Shown: one piece after another, positions 28,001-36,080 of the stretch
How positions within the stretch are numbered: the stretch's first letter is position 1
Layout of the letters: each line of letters starts with the position of its first letter
NCBI RefSeq assembly: GCF_000974785.1
Contig: NZ_BBWV01000001.1
Span: forward strand, 558,001 to 622,000
DNA: 64,000 nt
Direction of reading: 5' to 3'
DNA from: Flavihumibacter petaseus NBRC 106054
Lineage (GTDB): Bacteria; Bacteroidota; Bacteroidia; Chitinophagales; Chitinophagaceae
Program-made: the position numbers and the translations under genes
The notes under the pieces: model-generated
Told to the model about the DNA's origin: nothing
The model's database searches: none
Seen by the model: the letters and a program-made list of their open reading frames with translations, nothing else

Positions 28001-29465
28001 CCACTTCTGGTGAAACTACCGTAAATGATGCAGCAGGAAAATTCCCAAAACGAATGGCAGATGCTGACTTCAAACCGGATCCGGTAATCGTTATAGTTCC
28101 TCCGGCTTTTCCGGACACCGGTGAAAATGAGCTAATTTTGGGTTTTGGTATTGGCGCTATAAACATTGATTTTTCGACAGTATCGGCCCCACTGGCATTC
28201 AAAACAACCAGCTTAATGCTATCCCTTGGCTGATACGGGTCATGTGTATAGGAAGTATGAAAGTTGGTGCTTATCTGTTTGTTATTTACGTACCATTTAA
28301 ATTGATGGCCGGGCTTCGAATAATTGACCAGTCTAATTTCATTGGTAACCGACATGTTTACTGTATCAATCTTAAAAAATGCTTTTGGCAAAGGGATGCC
28401 ACCACCATTGGTCGTGAGCTCAACAAGACCATTGCCACCGCCCGCCCATACCTGTTCAGCATTCCACTCCAACAGGTCGTTGTGCGAGTAATTTAAATAG
28501 TTGACATTATTGTCACGAACCAGGGGCTCCCATAAAGCCCCTCCATTGGTCGTTTTGCACACCGTGAATGGTCCGGAAAGTGAATAACCAATTGAATCAT
28601 TTACAAACTGAAATTTGCTGCAACTAAAAGGTGTTATCTGTGGATCGTTCAATAAGGTCCAACTGTTTCCGCTGTCAACAGTGACATAAAAATACCCAAC
28701 CCTATCCTCATTATACATATTTATCCATCCTTTAGCGGCGGTCAAAAACTGTGCATAATTCAGCCTGCCGCCGGGGATTACCGGCAGGTTTAGTACCCGC
28801 CAGCTTGTTCCTGAAGTAGTGGATGATATTAACCGGGAGTCTGACCCGCGACGCAACGCATAAACTGTATTGTTGTCTGGTGCTTTAAGATAATGGTAAT
28901 ACACTTCAGGGTCAGTTTTGACAACGCTCCAACTGATGCCCTGGTTGGTTGTTTTTAATATCATGTCTGCGTCCAGCGCATAACCGATATTGCCATTCTC
29001 AGGAAATACCATATCATTGATGCCGCCCTGCACGGCTGGATTAAGCTGCGAGTGATAAACCAGCTTAAAGGTATTGCCACCATCGACGGATCTCAGGATG
29101 GCAGGTACCCATCCATAGTGACCATAAACGACTAATGTATTTTTATCAAATGATTTTACACCAGCAATGATGTAGCCGAATGTGAGGTTGACACCAAATC
29201 CGTTATAATCAACGTTATTAATAGTTATATACTTCCTGACATATGTTCTGCCGCTATCGCTGGTATACCCGATCCAGTTTTTAAAGGCAACATAGCCCTC
29301 GGAGGGGGAATAAAAACTTAATTTGCGAACCTCATTATCAGGTTGTGCATTGTCATAAAATACCTTCCGCATCTGCGCATGGGCATCATTCAAAAAAAAC
29401 TGGGCAATAATTAAAATGGCTGATAAAATCAGAAGTTTTCTTCCGGGGAAAGATGCGGATATCAT
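25008..29465 (-). CDS. Large T9SS-exported protein with IPT/TIG and FG-GAP repeats
   Basis: Secreted multidomain protein of 1485 residues from the ATG at 29465 (a TTG at 29522 adds no signal character). Order: signal peptide to about residue 30; a YCF48/BNR-like propeller with repeated SxDxGxT-type turns (about 40-380); a PKD-like stretch; three IPT/TIG domains starting SSFSPVSGKAGG, TTFSPTKVSAGT and ASFSPATGPVGT (about 440-690); seven FG-GAP/VCBS calcium-type motifs such as DIDNDGKLD (about 705-1055); Ig-like domains with NAGHDTTICSG; and a C-terminal type A sorting domain with VPNPVTNGTLIIENLS, ending LRFIKL. The protein is probably surface-bound or released after Sec and T9SS export. It is AT-richer than neighbouring genes. 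Ligand unknown. Confidence 0.9.
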   Translation of the reverse strand: MISASFPGRKLLILSAILIIAQFFLNDAHAQMRKVFYDNAQPDNEVRKLSFYSPSEGYVAFKNWIGYTSDSGRTYVRKYITINNVDYNGFGVNLTFGYIIAGVKSFDKNTLVVYGHYGWVPAILRSVDGGNTFKLVYHSQLNPAVQGGINDMVFPENGNIGYALDADMILKTTNQGISWSVVKTDPEVYYHYLKAPDNNTVYALRRGSDSRLISSTTSGTSWRVLNLPVIPGGRLNYAQFLTAAKGWINMYNEDRVGYFYVTVDSGNSWTLLNDPQITPFSCSKFQFVNDSIGYSLSGPFTVCKTTNGGALWEPLVRDNNVNYLNYSHNDLLEWNAEQVWAGGGNGLVELTTNGGGIPLPKAFFKIDTVNMSVTNEIRLVNYSKPGHQFKWYVNNKQISTNFHTSYTHDPYQPRDSIKLVVLNASGADTVEKSMFIAPIPKPKISSFSPVSGKAGGTITITGSGLKSASAIRFGNFPAASFTVVSPEVVTAVVGHGASGAVHITTTGGVDSMNGFSFIPPPPILTTFSPTKVSAGTVVTISGEYLSEAIAVSFGGVPAASFTIVSPTQVNATVATGASGAVTLTTTTGKGTLPGFTFVPPVSVASFSPATGPVGTVVTIKGKGFDLTAANNIVFFGGVKATVITGTATILTVTVPAGATYDPISVTVNRQTASSIHPFIVTFPGGGSISAASFTKAGHYTVNPSSWDIKQGCLGDIDNDGKLDVVTGNTNNISSISIFRNTSTIKNISFAPRIDIRTFVRDNVLKDMDGDGLLDLVIGTNHVQILKNNSTPGNISFEDTVTAKFFTPHTDHDLAIADIDGDGRLDIAAAVSAPAFDRSRIGIIRNTSQNGVLSFEKGIEYPAAGNPLCSELVDLDGDGRPEMIIGDYYGATFSVYRNLSTPGKVSFAAPIIFSDPDFGSPEGMAAADFDLDGKIDLAIGNLNRKSAVSIFRNTSSGVGNFSFAPAVNCPTWAPVSVKVADLNGDGRPDIVCPNPGEQTASVFENRSLQGGISFAPRVNFDAGPNTNPYSVPLGDLDNDGRTDFVCISYSLESFDVFRNIISESPANAGHDTTICSGTNIQIGMEAIPGASYSWTSSGGYVSTVANPVISPTATSTYYLALDIDSKTYYDTVIVTVKQGAEANAGPNGNICSGKQLTIGVPGIPGNTYNWTSNPVGFKSSVANPTITPTDNTAYFLSVQNVSGCIARDTAVVFVNKSVTPVVSILASNLSPCAGTKVTFTATTENAGKSPAYQWMKNGINVGNNSVVYTDNEIRNGDKIYVQATSSETCASPAIVQSNEITINAIPVILPVITIDGLTTVAEDELTLLTSSLQNSGNTPTYQWQDSTSAHDWQNIPGALSSVLDYKPAVTGDKVRCKYTTSVPCIDAAEVFSNTLAFTVKSTPVGSGMVVPNPVTNGTLIIENLSLDDNWETIEVVSLTSGHKFAVKKIANQTRVSIPIQQLANGSYVATLRSRSGKILNLRFIKL

Positions 29466-29619
29466 CGATAAGGTTTTTGGGTCTATTAGGGTTCCTATCC
29501 AAATTCCGGTGCTTGTCCACAATGTCCTGGTCAGTACTTGCCGAATATCTATAAAAATATAAAAAGATGCGAATAATGGTAGCTATTATGTAAGGTTTTG
29601 ATCTTAATTGACGAATTCG

Positions 29620-31005
29620 TCATTTCCCGATGCAGAATTTGCTGAAAATATAGTCGAGAAGATCTTCATTGCTCACTTCGCCGGTGATCTCGCCGAGGTA
29701 ATGCAACGCACGGCGGATATCGAGGGCCAGCAAATCGCCGGGAAGGCGTGCATCCAGCGCCTGGCGTACATCGGCAAGTGCGCCGGCGATCTGGCGGAGA
29801 CTCTGGTAATGACGGGCATTGGTCACAACGGTGTCTTCTGTTTGCACCTTCCCGCCCAATACCATATCTACCAGCCTGTCGCGCAGCACATTGATGTGCA
29901 ACTGCTGTTTGGCGCTGATAAAAAGGATCGGCGTAGCAGCAGCATAGCGGTCACGCATCAGCGCTTCTTCCCCTTTATCAACCTGGTTGCCTACCAGCAG
30001 GTATTGAAATCCCTGTTCATCGAAAGCGCGTTTGTTCACGAGCAATTCTTCCGCCGGCATGGTGTTCGCATCAAACAGGTACAGCACCACATCGGCCTGC
30101 CGCATTTTTTCCAGGCTTCGTTCCACCCCGATACTTTCGATCTGATCACTGGTATGTTCGCGGATACCCGCTGTATCAATAAAGCGGAAAAGAATACCGT
30201 TGATGTTCAGTATCTCTTCAATGGTATCGCGGGTAGTTCCTGCGATCTCGCTTACAATGGCCCGGTTCTCATTCAGCAATGTATTCAGCAAAGTGGATTT
30301 CCCGGCATTGGGTTTACCGACTATGGCAACACTGACGCCGTTGCGGATCACATTGCCCAGGCGGAAAGAATCCGCCAGTTTGGTAGTCCCTTCCAGCGCT
30401 TCCGTTACCAGGTGGTACAATTGTGCGCGGTCAGCAAACTCCACATCTTCCTGGGAAAAATCGAGCTCCAGTTCGATCAGTGCAGAAAAGCTGATCAGTT
30501 GTTCCCGCAGCATCCTAAGGTCTTGTGAAAATCCACCGCGGATATTGTTGAGTGCGTTTTTCTGGGATGCCGCCGTATTCGATGCGATGAGATCGGCTAC
30601 CGCTTCTGCCTGCGCCAGGTCAAGGCGGCCATTCAGGAATGCGCGCTGGGTAAATTCGCCGGCTCTTGCCAGCCTTGCACCATTGCGGAGAAAGGCATCG
30701 ATCAGCTGTTGCAATACATAGGGAGATCCATGTCCGCTCACCTCAGCCACATCTTCACCCGTATAGGAACGCGGCCCCCTGAACAGTGTCACGACCACTT
30801 CATCGATCACCTGCCCTCCTTCACGGATCAGGCCTACGTGCGCTGTATGGGTCGGTTGCTCAGACAGTGATTTGGAGGGAAACAATTTATCGACAATATC
30901 AATGGCAGCCGGCCCGCTGAGGCGGATCATGCCAATAGCACCAATTCCCGGAGGTGTGGCAAGGGCGACAATGGTATCCTCCCAATTCGGCTGTCCGTAT
31001 TTCAT
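29620..31005 (-). CDS. mnmE: tRNA modification GTPase MnmE
   Basis: 461-residue GTPase that, with MnmG, adds the aminomethyl or carboxymethylaminomethyl group to wobble uridine of certain tRNAs. The N-terminal folate-binding domain begins DTIVALATPPGIGAIGMIRLSG. The embedded Ras-like G domain has GKPNAGKST (about 227-235), a DTAG switch and NQVD in the fourth motif. The C-terminus is the invariant CIGK that carries the catalytic cysteine. The order of domains and length are normal. The stop lies in a 14-base palindrome, TGACGAATTCGTCA at 29609-29622. It sits alone between two T9SS cargo genes. Confidence 0.98.
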   Translation of the reverse strand: MKYGQPNWEDTIVALATPPGIGAIGMIRLSGPAAIDIVDKLFPSKSLSEQPTHTAHVGLIREGGQVIDEVVVTLFRGPRSYTGEDVAEVSGHGSPYVLQQLIDAFLRNGARLARAGEFTQRAFLNGRLDLAQAEAVADLIASNTAASQKNALNNIRGGFSQDLRMLREQLISFSALIELELDFSQEDVEFADRAQLYHLVTEALEGTTKLADSFRLGNVIRNGVSVAIVGKPNAGKSTLLNTLLNENRAIVSEIAGTTRDTIEEILNINGILFRFIDTAGIREHTSDQIESIGVERSLEKMRQADVVLYLFDANTMPAEELLVNKRAFDEQGFQYLLVGNQVDKGEEALMRDRYAAATPILFISAKQQLHINVLRDRLVDMVLGGKVQTEDTVVTNARHYQSLRQIAGALADVRQALDARLPGDLLALDIRRALHYLGEITGEVSNEDLLDYIFSKFCIGK

Positions 31006-31023
31006 CGCGCAAAGATAAGGTGC

Positions 31024-33024
31024 CTACCGCACCAGCATGGCCGCTCCTTTTTTCTCGATGACCCGACCCGAGATATCGATACCTCTTGCTATACAGACAA
31101 AATAACCTGTTGGCTGGGGCTTTCCGTTGAATTCGCCATTCCAGCCAGGGCTTTGACCTGCATCTCTGAAAACCTCCTGGCCCCACCTGTTGAATACCTG
31201 GAAACTGGTGAGCTCGCGCATACCGATAGGAATAGGTCGCAGGAAGTCATTCCGTTTGTCGTTATTGGGTGTGAAGGCAGTAGGAAAAAGGATATCGGAG
31301 CCTGCCACCACTTTAACCATTACTTCATCTATTCCGGTGCATCCCTGCCCGTTGGTAGCAACCACCCGGAATACCTGATCGTGTTGCGGATGGCTGACAG
31401 TCTGGGGCGACTGCGGAGATTCGACTGCTGCTGCAGGTTCCCAGGTCCATTGGTTGAAACCCGCACCAGTAGGATCAGTTGCCTGCAAAGTTACCGGCTC
31501 GCCGCGCCGGATCGTCGTGTCATTTCCTGCAAATACCGGTGCAGTTGACCCAAAGTGTACGGCAACCTGGTCCGGTAACGACTGGCAACCGTAACTATCC
31601 GTTACGGTTAGCGTCCAGGTGATATCGGAGCCTGTGGAAAGAACCCGGGGATTGGCGATGGTGGCATCATTGAGCCCATCAGCCGGTGACCATTGATATA
31701 AGGAGCCGCCGCTGCCGGTCAATGTCGCCGTCTGGCCCGCACACAACGTTATATCATCACCTGCATTGGCTACCGGTACCGGATAAACGCCAATCGTAAT
31801 GGAATCCGTTTCGGGACAGTCTTCTGAAGCGATCGTAACATAGTAGGTTGTAGTAATAGCGGGTGCAAGGATGGGTTGGCTGCTGTGAATGTCACTGACA
31901 CCGGCAGCGGGTGACCAGGTGATCTGGTTTCCCGCTAATGGCCGCGGCCACAACAAAGTTGTTCCTGAACATATTCCGGTATCCGCACCCAGGTCAAAAG
32001 AACTGGCTCCGCCGGCGCCAGGAACATCTACCGCTGCAGTCCATAAAGCGCCAGTAACATCTGTTGCCCTGACCAGGTAATTTCCCGGGGAAAGATTATT
32101 AAAGACAGGGTCGGGCTGGGGTAGCCCTCCATCAAGCTGGAATAGATAGGGAGATTTGCCATGTTGGGGCGTTAGCTGAATAAATCCCCCTCTTTCGGAA
32201 CACCCTGTATAACCTGTCTTGACCTGAACATTAAAAGTACAGGCTGCCAGGATCTGGATGCCAAATGCGCCGACTGTTCCGTGCGCGTCTTTCACCAGCA
32301 GGATATGTATTCCCGGACTCAGGTTTTCGAACGCATCGGTTATAGTAAACTGGCCGCCATCAAGGGAAAAATAATAAGGTGACCTCCCTCCCCTGCCCTT
32401 TAACCCCGCAATCTTTCCGTCACCGGCACAACTGTTTACCAGCTCACTGATCGCTATATCCAGCATGCAGGTATTGATAATCACCCTGGTACGGGAGCCG
32501 GTACATCCCTTTGCATCTTTCACAAACAGATCGTAATTGCCTGCCGGAAGGCCGGTAAAAACCGGCGATTCCTGCCAGTGTTCAAGGTCAATGCTGTAAA
32601 GGTAGGGCGGCATGCCGCCAATCGCCAGCAAAGTGATGGAGCCATCACTTTTGTCACAGGCGGAAGGGGTGATTGCACTGGCATCGGAAATCTCCGGCGG
32701 GTCGTCTCTGTTTTGCACCAGCACAACGCGGGTAACGAATAACCCACTGGCGTCTTTGGCTCCCACGGTGTAGTAGCCGGGCTTCAGGTTTTCAAAAAGG
32801 CCGCTGCTCTGAAAAGCCCGGCCTGTAATGGAATACATGTAGGGCGATTCACCTCCAGACGCGTTCAGCGTTATGGTGCCGTTGGCCTGCATACAGGTAG
32901 AATTTTTGATTTCTGCATCTACCGGGAAGGAGGTCTGTGCAATTCCCGGCACCGCACAGAGATTCAGCCAAAGCAGCGCTGCCCAGGAATAACCGGATAC
33001 CATTTTGTAAATAGCACTCGCCAT
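31024..33024 (-). CDS. SprB-repeat protein with CHU_C (T9SS type B) sorting domain
   Basis: 666-residue secreted protein. After an N-terminal signal (cleavage near GIAQ) come about five SprB-like repeats, each with a GGxxPYxYSI-type strand and a GxYxVxAKDAxG turn (residues about 40-345). Two PKD/Ig-like domains follow, with DTGICSGTTL and GDDITLCAGQTATLTG. The C-terminal gliding-motility-associated domain has LFPTAFTPNNDKRNDF, FQVFNRWGQEVF and GWNGEFNGKPQPTGYF. Such proteins are T9SS type B cargo attached to the surface, some acting in adhesion or gliding. It starts 45 bases before the glycosylase gene's end region on the same strand. Confidence 0.92.
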   Translation of the reverse strand: MASAIYKMVSGYSWAALLWLNLCAVPGIAQTSFPVDAEIKNSTCMQANGTITLNASGGESPYMYSITGRAFQSSGLFENLKPGYYTVGAKDASGLFVTRVVLVQNRDDPPEISDASAITPSACDKSDGSITLLAIGGMPPYLYSIDLEHWQESPVFTGLPAGNYDLFVKDAKGCTGSRTRVIINTCMLDIAISELVNSCAGDGKIAGLKGRGGRSPYYFSLDGGQFTITDAFENLSPGIHILLVKDAHGTVGAFGIQILAACTFNVQVKTGYTGCSERGGFIQLTPQHGKSPYLFQLDGGLPQPDPVFNNLSPGNYLVRATDVTGALWTAAVDVPGAGGASSFDLGADTGICSGTTLLWPRPLAGNQITWSPAAGVSDIHSSQPILAPAITTTYYVTIASEDCPETDSITIGVYPVPVANAGDDITLCAGQTATLTGSGGSLYQWSPADGLNDATIANPRVLSTGSDITWTLTVTDSYGCQSLPDQVAVHFGSTAPVFAGNDTTIRRGEPVTLQATDPTGAGFNQWTWEPAAAVESPQSPQTVSHPQHDQVFRVVATNGQGCTGIDEVMVKVVAGSDILFPTAFTPNNDKRNDFLRPIPIGMRELTSFQVFNRWGQEVFRDAGQSPGWNGEFNGKPQPTGYFVCIARGIDISGRVIEKKGAAMLVR

Positions 33025-33069
33025 TGGGACCTCTTTCTAATTTACGAAATCCGGACCTGTTTGGTTGCC

Positions 33070-33798
33070 TCAGTACTTAATCTGGCAGTTGTTGCAGAAA
33101 TAGGTGCGTCTTTTGGATTTGCCCAGTGTCTTTTTCTGAAGGGGGAGCTGGCAACGGGGACATTCACTTTTCTCATAGGCCTGCCAGTGACGGGACAAGG
33201 TGCCTGCTTTTTTCTGTTTGAGGAAGGTTCTGGCATAGCTGCGTACCCCGGCTACGATCTGCCTTATAACAGCAACGGGAATGTCTGCCGCGTGGCTAAG
33301 GGGGTGTACTTTCTTTCGGAAGAGCACCTCATTTTTGATAATGTTGCCGGAGCCGGATACAATCTGCTGGTCCATCAGGCAGTCGCAGATAAGCGTATTT
33401 TTCTTTTCCCTGATCTTTTTTACAGCAGCCCTGGGATTCCAGGAGGTACTGAGAATGTCAACGGACCAATCATAGTGGTCATCGAGGGGACCTTCCAGTA
33501 GTTCAAGACTGGTGAGGTAAAATGCAATCGTGCCACTACTGAAATTGAGCACCATTTTGGCGCGCCGCTTTCCTTCGGGGTCGATGGCATAGGATCCGAA
33601 AAGCATAAAGTGAACGCGGAGCGTAATGTCGCCGAACTGCAGCAACAGCTGTTTCCCCCAGGAATGGAGGGCAGAGAGTTTTCTGCCAACCAGTTTCTTT
33701 CTGCCAATGCCGGCATAGCCGCCCATCGCTTCAAGCGTTTTTCCCCTGAAGACGGATAATTGTTCTTTTGCCAATACAATGGAGGGACCTTCCGGCAT
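33070..33798 (-). CDS. Fpg/Nei-family DNA glycosylase/AP lyase
   Basis: 242-residue base-excision repair enzyme. The ATG at 33798 is chosen because the family needs Pro2-Glu3 at the mature N-terminus (MPEGPS); starting at the TTG at 33807 would hide them. The H2TH region with IVSGSGNIIKNEVLF is near residues 146-160, and a C-terminal zinc finger has Cys213, Cys216, Cys235 and Cys238 with an RRTYFC arginine loop. The MPEGPS opening and overall length favour endonuclease VIII (Nei) over Fpg. It removes oxidised bases and nicks the strand by beta/delta elimination. Confidence 0.9.
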   Translation of the reverse strand: MPEGPSIVLAKEQLSVFRGKTLEAMGGYAGIGRKKLVGRKLSALHSWGKQLLLQFGDITLRVHFMLFGSYAIDPEGKRRAKMVLNFSSGTIAFYLTSLELLEGPLDDHYDWSVDILSTSWNPRAAVKKIREKKNTLICDCLMDQQIVSGSGNIIKNEVLFRKKVHPLSHAADIPVAVIRQIVAGVRSYARTFLKQKKAGTLSRHWQAYEKSECPRCQLPLQKKTLGKSKRRTYFCNNCQIKY

Positions 33799-33832
33799 AG
33801 TTGGCAATTATAAAATACCGGACCAGGCTGGA

Positions 33833-33861
33833 TAAAAAAAGCCGCCCCGGATGGAGCGGCT
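33833..33861 (-). terminator. Intrinsic terminator of the TonB-Exb operon
   Basis: A 9-base stem (33840-33848 with 33853-33861, one U-G pair in the minus-strand RNA), a 4-base loop, and seven T in the minus strand at 33833-33839. It lies just after the TonB stop. Confidence 0.85.
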
Positions 33862-33882
33862 CTACTCAAAATAATGCTTTGT

Positions 33883-34713
33883 TTATTCAGATTCCAGGCG
33901 GAAGGTGATCGGCTGCTTTTTGTAGCTTTTTACCTGGCGACCGTTCTGAACGGCTGGCGTCCACTTACCGGACTTCTTGATAACCCGTACCGCTTCATCA
34001 TGCAGTTCTTTGGGACCACTTACTGCTTCCACATCACTCACATTTCCTTCTTTGTCCACAATAAACTGTACTACTACGGTACCCTGAATTTCCTGGTCAA
34101 TCGCTTCCTGGGGATAACGAAGGCTCTTGTTCAGGTAGCGTTGCCAGGCACTGGCGCCGCCGGGATATTCAGACTCGATTTCCACCTTGGTAAAGGTTTT
34201 GTCCCAGTCTTCTTCCACTTTTTTAGGGGCTTCCACCACACCTTTACCTTCATCAGAGGCCGGAGGAGCAACGATGCCTTCATCTTTCAGACCTTCCTGG
34301 TTAATGGTACCGATTTTGGTGTCTTCCAGTTTCTCTACTTCAGGCGGCTTCTCGTCTTCTTTTACTTCCTCATCCTTTACGATTTTGGGAGGGGTGAACT
34401 TGGCCATTTCCACCTTCGGAGGCTCGGGCTTTGGAGGCGGGGGTGGAGGAGGCGGTTCAGGCTGTTCCTGCTTTTTAATGTCTTCCAGCTGCACGTCATT
34501 AACGACCATCTCCACATTCTTCCTGTTTTTCCCGAGATTGTTCGCCAGAAGGCTGCCCAGGAAAACCAAGAGGAGGATCGCTGCCGTGGCGATCAGTGCC
34601 GTTGTCATGCGCTTGTTGTAGGTCTTGCGCAGGTCGTAGGCACCGTAGGCTTTGTTACGGCCATCAAAAATGATGTCCAGTACGTCAGCCGATAGTATTT
34701 TGTTCGTTTCCAT
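33883..34713 (-). CDS. tonB: Energy transducer TonB
   Basis: 276-residue TonB from the ATG at 34713, with an in-frame extension upstream that is not TonB-like. An N-terminal segment AYGAYDLRKTYNKR precedes the single membrane helix (about 37-57), typical of Bacteroidota TonB. A long periplasmic linker has eight consecutive Pro near residue 87 followed by Lys/Glu-rich stretches. The C-terminal TonB domain (about 190-276) has YPQEAIDQEIQGTVVVQFIV and SGKWTPAVQNGRQVKS. It transmits the proton motive force from ExbBD to outer-membrane receptors. It is the last gene of the exbB-exbD-exbD-tonB operon. Confidence 0.93.
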   Translation of the reverse strand: METNKILSADVLDIIFDGRNKAYGAYDLRKTYNKRMTTALIATAAILLLVFLGSLLANNLGKNRKNVEMVVNDVQLEDIKKQEQPEPPPPPPPPKPEPPKVEMAKFTPPKIVKDEEVKEDEKPPEVEKLEDTKIGTINQEGLKDEGIVAPPASDEGKGVVEAPKKVEEDWDKTFTKVEIESEYPGGASAWQRYLNKSLRYPQEAIDQEIQGTVVVQFIVDKEGNVSDVEAVSGPKELHDEAVRVIKKSGKWTPAVQNGRQVKSYKKQPITFRLESE

Positions 34714-34767
34714 TGTCCTGGTTTTAGAATAAGATGCGTATGCTGTCAATTTTCCATAACTGCTCGC

Positions 34768-35313
34768 TTACTGAGCAGCGGGTGCACCACCCTGGGATAC
34801 TGCAATCAATTGATCTTCAACAGGAGAAATATCTACCAGTGCATATCTTTTGATTACGTTGATGCTCATCTCATCCAACATGTTCACTACGTTTTTGTAC
34901 GTACTTTCCTTATTGGGTTTGATCACCACAACCAGGTCTTCAGCCTTGGTGGTCTTTTTCTTGTTGATGATCACATCACGGATCTCCTTAAAGTTAGTGC
35001 TTTTAAAGTTGGAACCATCTGGTGCCAGCTCCCCTTCGTAATAGAATACGTTATCGTTTTTCGCCAACAGGATAGTCAGTGCACCGGAAGCTTTCGCCTT
35101 GTTCTGCTCTTCGGGCTTTTCTGTGTCCTTAGGCAGGAACAGACGGAGCGCCGTTGGCTGACTCATCGTGGTGGTAAAAATGAAGAACGTAATCAGCAGA
35201 AAGCCCAGGTCCACCATCGGGGTGAGATCCACCCTGGTAGACAGCTTCTTACCTTTTTTAACGCCGGGTCCTTTCTTATGTCCGCCACCCGACGAGGTAT
35301 CCATTTCTGCCAT
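34768..35313 (-). CDS. exbD: ExbD/TolR family biopolymer transport protein
   Basis: 181-residue inner-membrane protein with one helix and a periplasmic domain. Asp35 in TPMVDLGFLLITFFIFTT is the proton-path carboxylate of ExbD. A Gly/Lys-rich 30-residue cytoplasmic tail precedes the helix. The periplasmic part contains VVVIKPNKESTYKNVVNMLD, typical of the ExbD fold. It lies between a second ExbD and TonB in the operon. The family works in a ring with ExbB to drive TonB. Confidence 0.92.
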   Translation of the reverse strand: MAEMDTSSGGGHKKGPGVKKGKKLSTRVDLTPMVDLGFLLITFFIFTTTMSQPTALRLFLPKDTEKPEEQNKAKASGALTILLAKNDNVFYYEGELAPDGSNFKSTNFKEIRDVIINKKKTTKAEDLVVVIKPNKESTYKNVVNMLDEMSINVIKRYALVDISPVEDQLIAVSQGGAPAAQ

Positions 35314-35338
35314 GATATAATTTTTTTCGTGTTTACAA

Positions 35339-36004
35339 TTATTCTTCCACTTTCTGTCCTGCCGCCCGGTTCAGGTTGTCCCTGTAAAGATCAGTACCAA
35401 CAGGAACCCCGGACGGGTTGGTGATCATACCGAATTTCATCAGGTCATTTTTCTTGAAGGCGTCAGTTACCCCTTTGAAAGTCGGGTATTTGGAAGCGTT
35501 GTCTCCTTTGAGAAGAAGATTCATTTTTGTTCCCTGGAAGGCTGTAGCAACGGCTCGCATCCAGTCAACCATTTCGTTATTGGCGGTATCAGTTACCGGG
35601 ATTCCGGGAGAACTGATCTTCGGCCAGTTGTCGATCGGTTGCTGCAGGTAGGATTTCAGCTGACTGAACGGAACACCTACGAACGGACCTTTCGCGAAAT
35701 TTTTCATTTCTGCGTCGGTAAGGCCCAGGTTACGGAGGCTGTTCACCGTTTCGATCACTTCCTGCTTGGGTGCATCGTCAGAGAAAGAAAGGAAAACCTT
35801 TCCATCTTTATCGATGGTTACCATGGCCATATCCTTCTGTTCTGCAACCTTGTTGGCTACGGAACTCGGGGTAACAACTGCCAGTGTTTCGGATGGCTTG
35901 AACTTTGTTGTCAGGATGAAAAACGACAACAGGAGAAAAGCCACGTCACACATCGCGGTCATATCGATCGTCGTACTCTTGCGAGGGACTTTTACTTTTG
36001 GCAT
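35339..36004 (-). CDS. Second ExbD/TolR family protein, long form
   Basis: 221-residue ExbD paralogue. Asp20 in DMTAMCDVAFLLLSFFILTT is the conserved proton-path residue. The periplasmic region is longer than usual and contains an insert, about residues 85-160, with KGPFVGVPFSQLKSYLQQ and SSPGIPVTDTANNEMVDW, followed by the normal MNLLLKGDNASKYPTF ExbD fold. Paired exbD genes are frequent in Bacteroidota TonB operons and may form heteromeric ExbD in the complex. Separation from the other exbD is 25 bases. Confidence 0.9.
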   Translation of the reverse strand: MPKVKVPRKSTTIDMTAMCDVAFLLLSFFILTTKFKPSETLAVVTPSSVANKVAEQKDMAMVTIDKDGKVFLSFSDDAPKQEVIETVNSLRNLGLTDAEMKNFAKGPFVGVPFSQLKSYLQQPIDNWPKISSPGIPVTDTANNEMVDWMRAVATAFQGTKMNLLLKGDNASKYPTFKGVTDAFKKNDLMKFGMITNPSGVPVGTDLYRDNLNRAAGQKVEE

Positions 36005-36080
36005 GACTTATTATTAATCTGTTTCAATTTAGATTCCAAACCTGCATTTTTCCATAAACCATGGAGAAATGCGCCCTGAA

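Noticed and set aside
27766-28233. Plus-strand frame of 155 codons with TTP/GGG repeats
   Set aside because: Mirror of the IPT/TIG repeats in the large T9SS protein.
29608-30528. Long plus-strand frame of 306 codons
   Set aside because: Lies antisense to mnmE, which has all family motifs; the translated product has no domain character.
33874-34695. Plus-strand frame of 273 codons rich in Phe
   Set aside because: Antisense to tonB; Phe/Gly-rich runs are the complement of the Glu/Pro/Lys linker.
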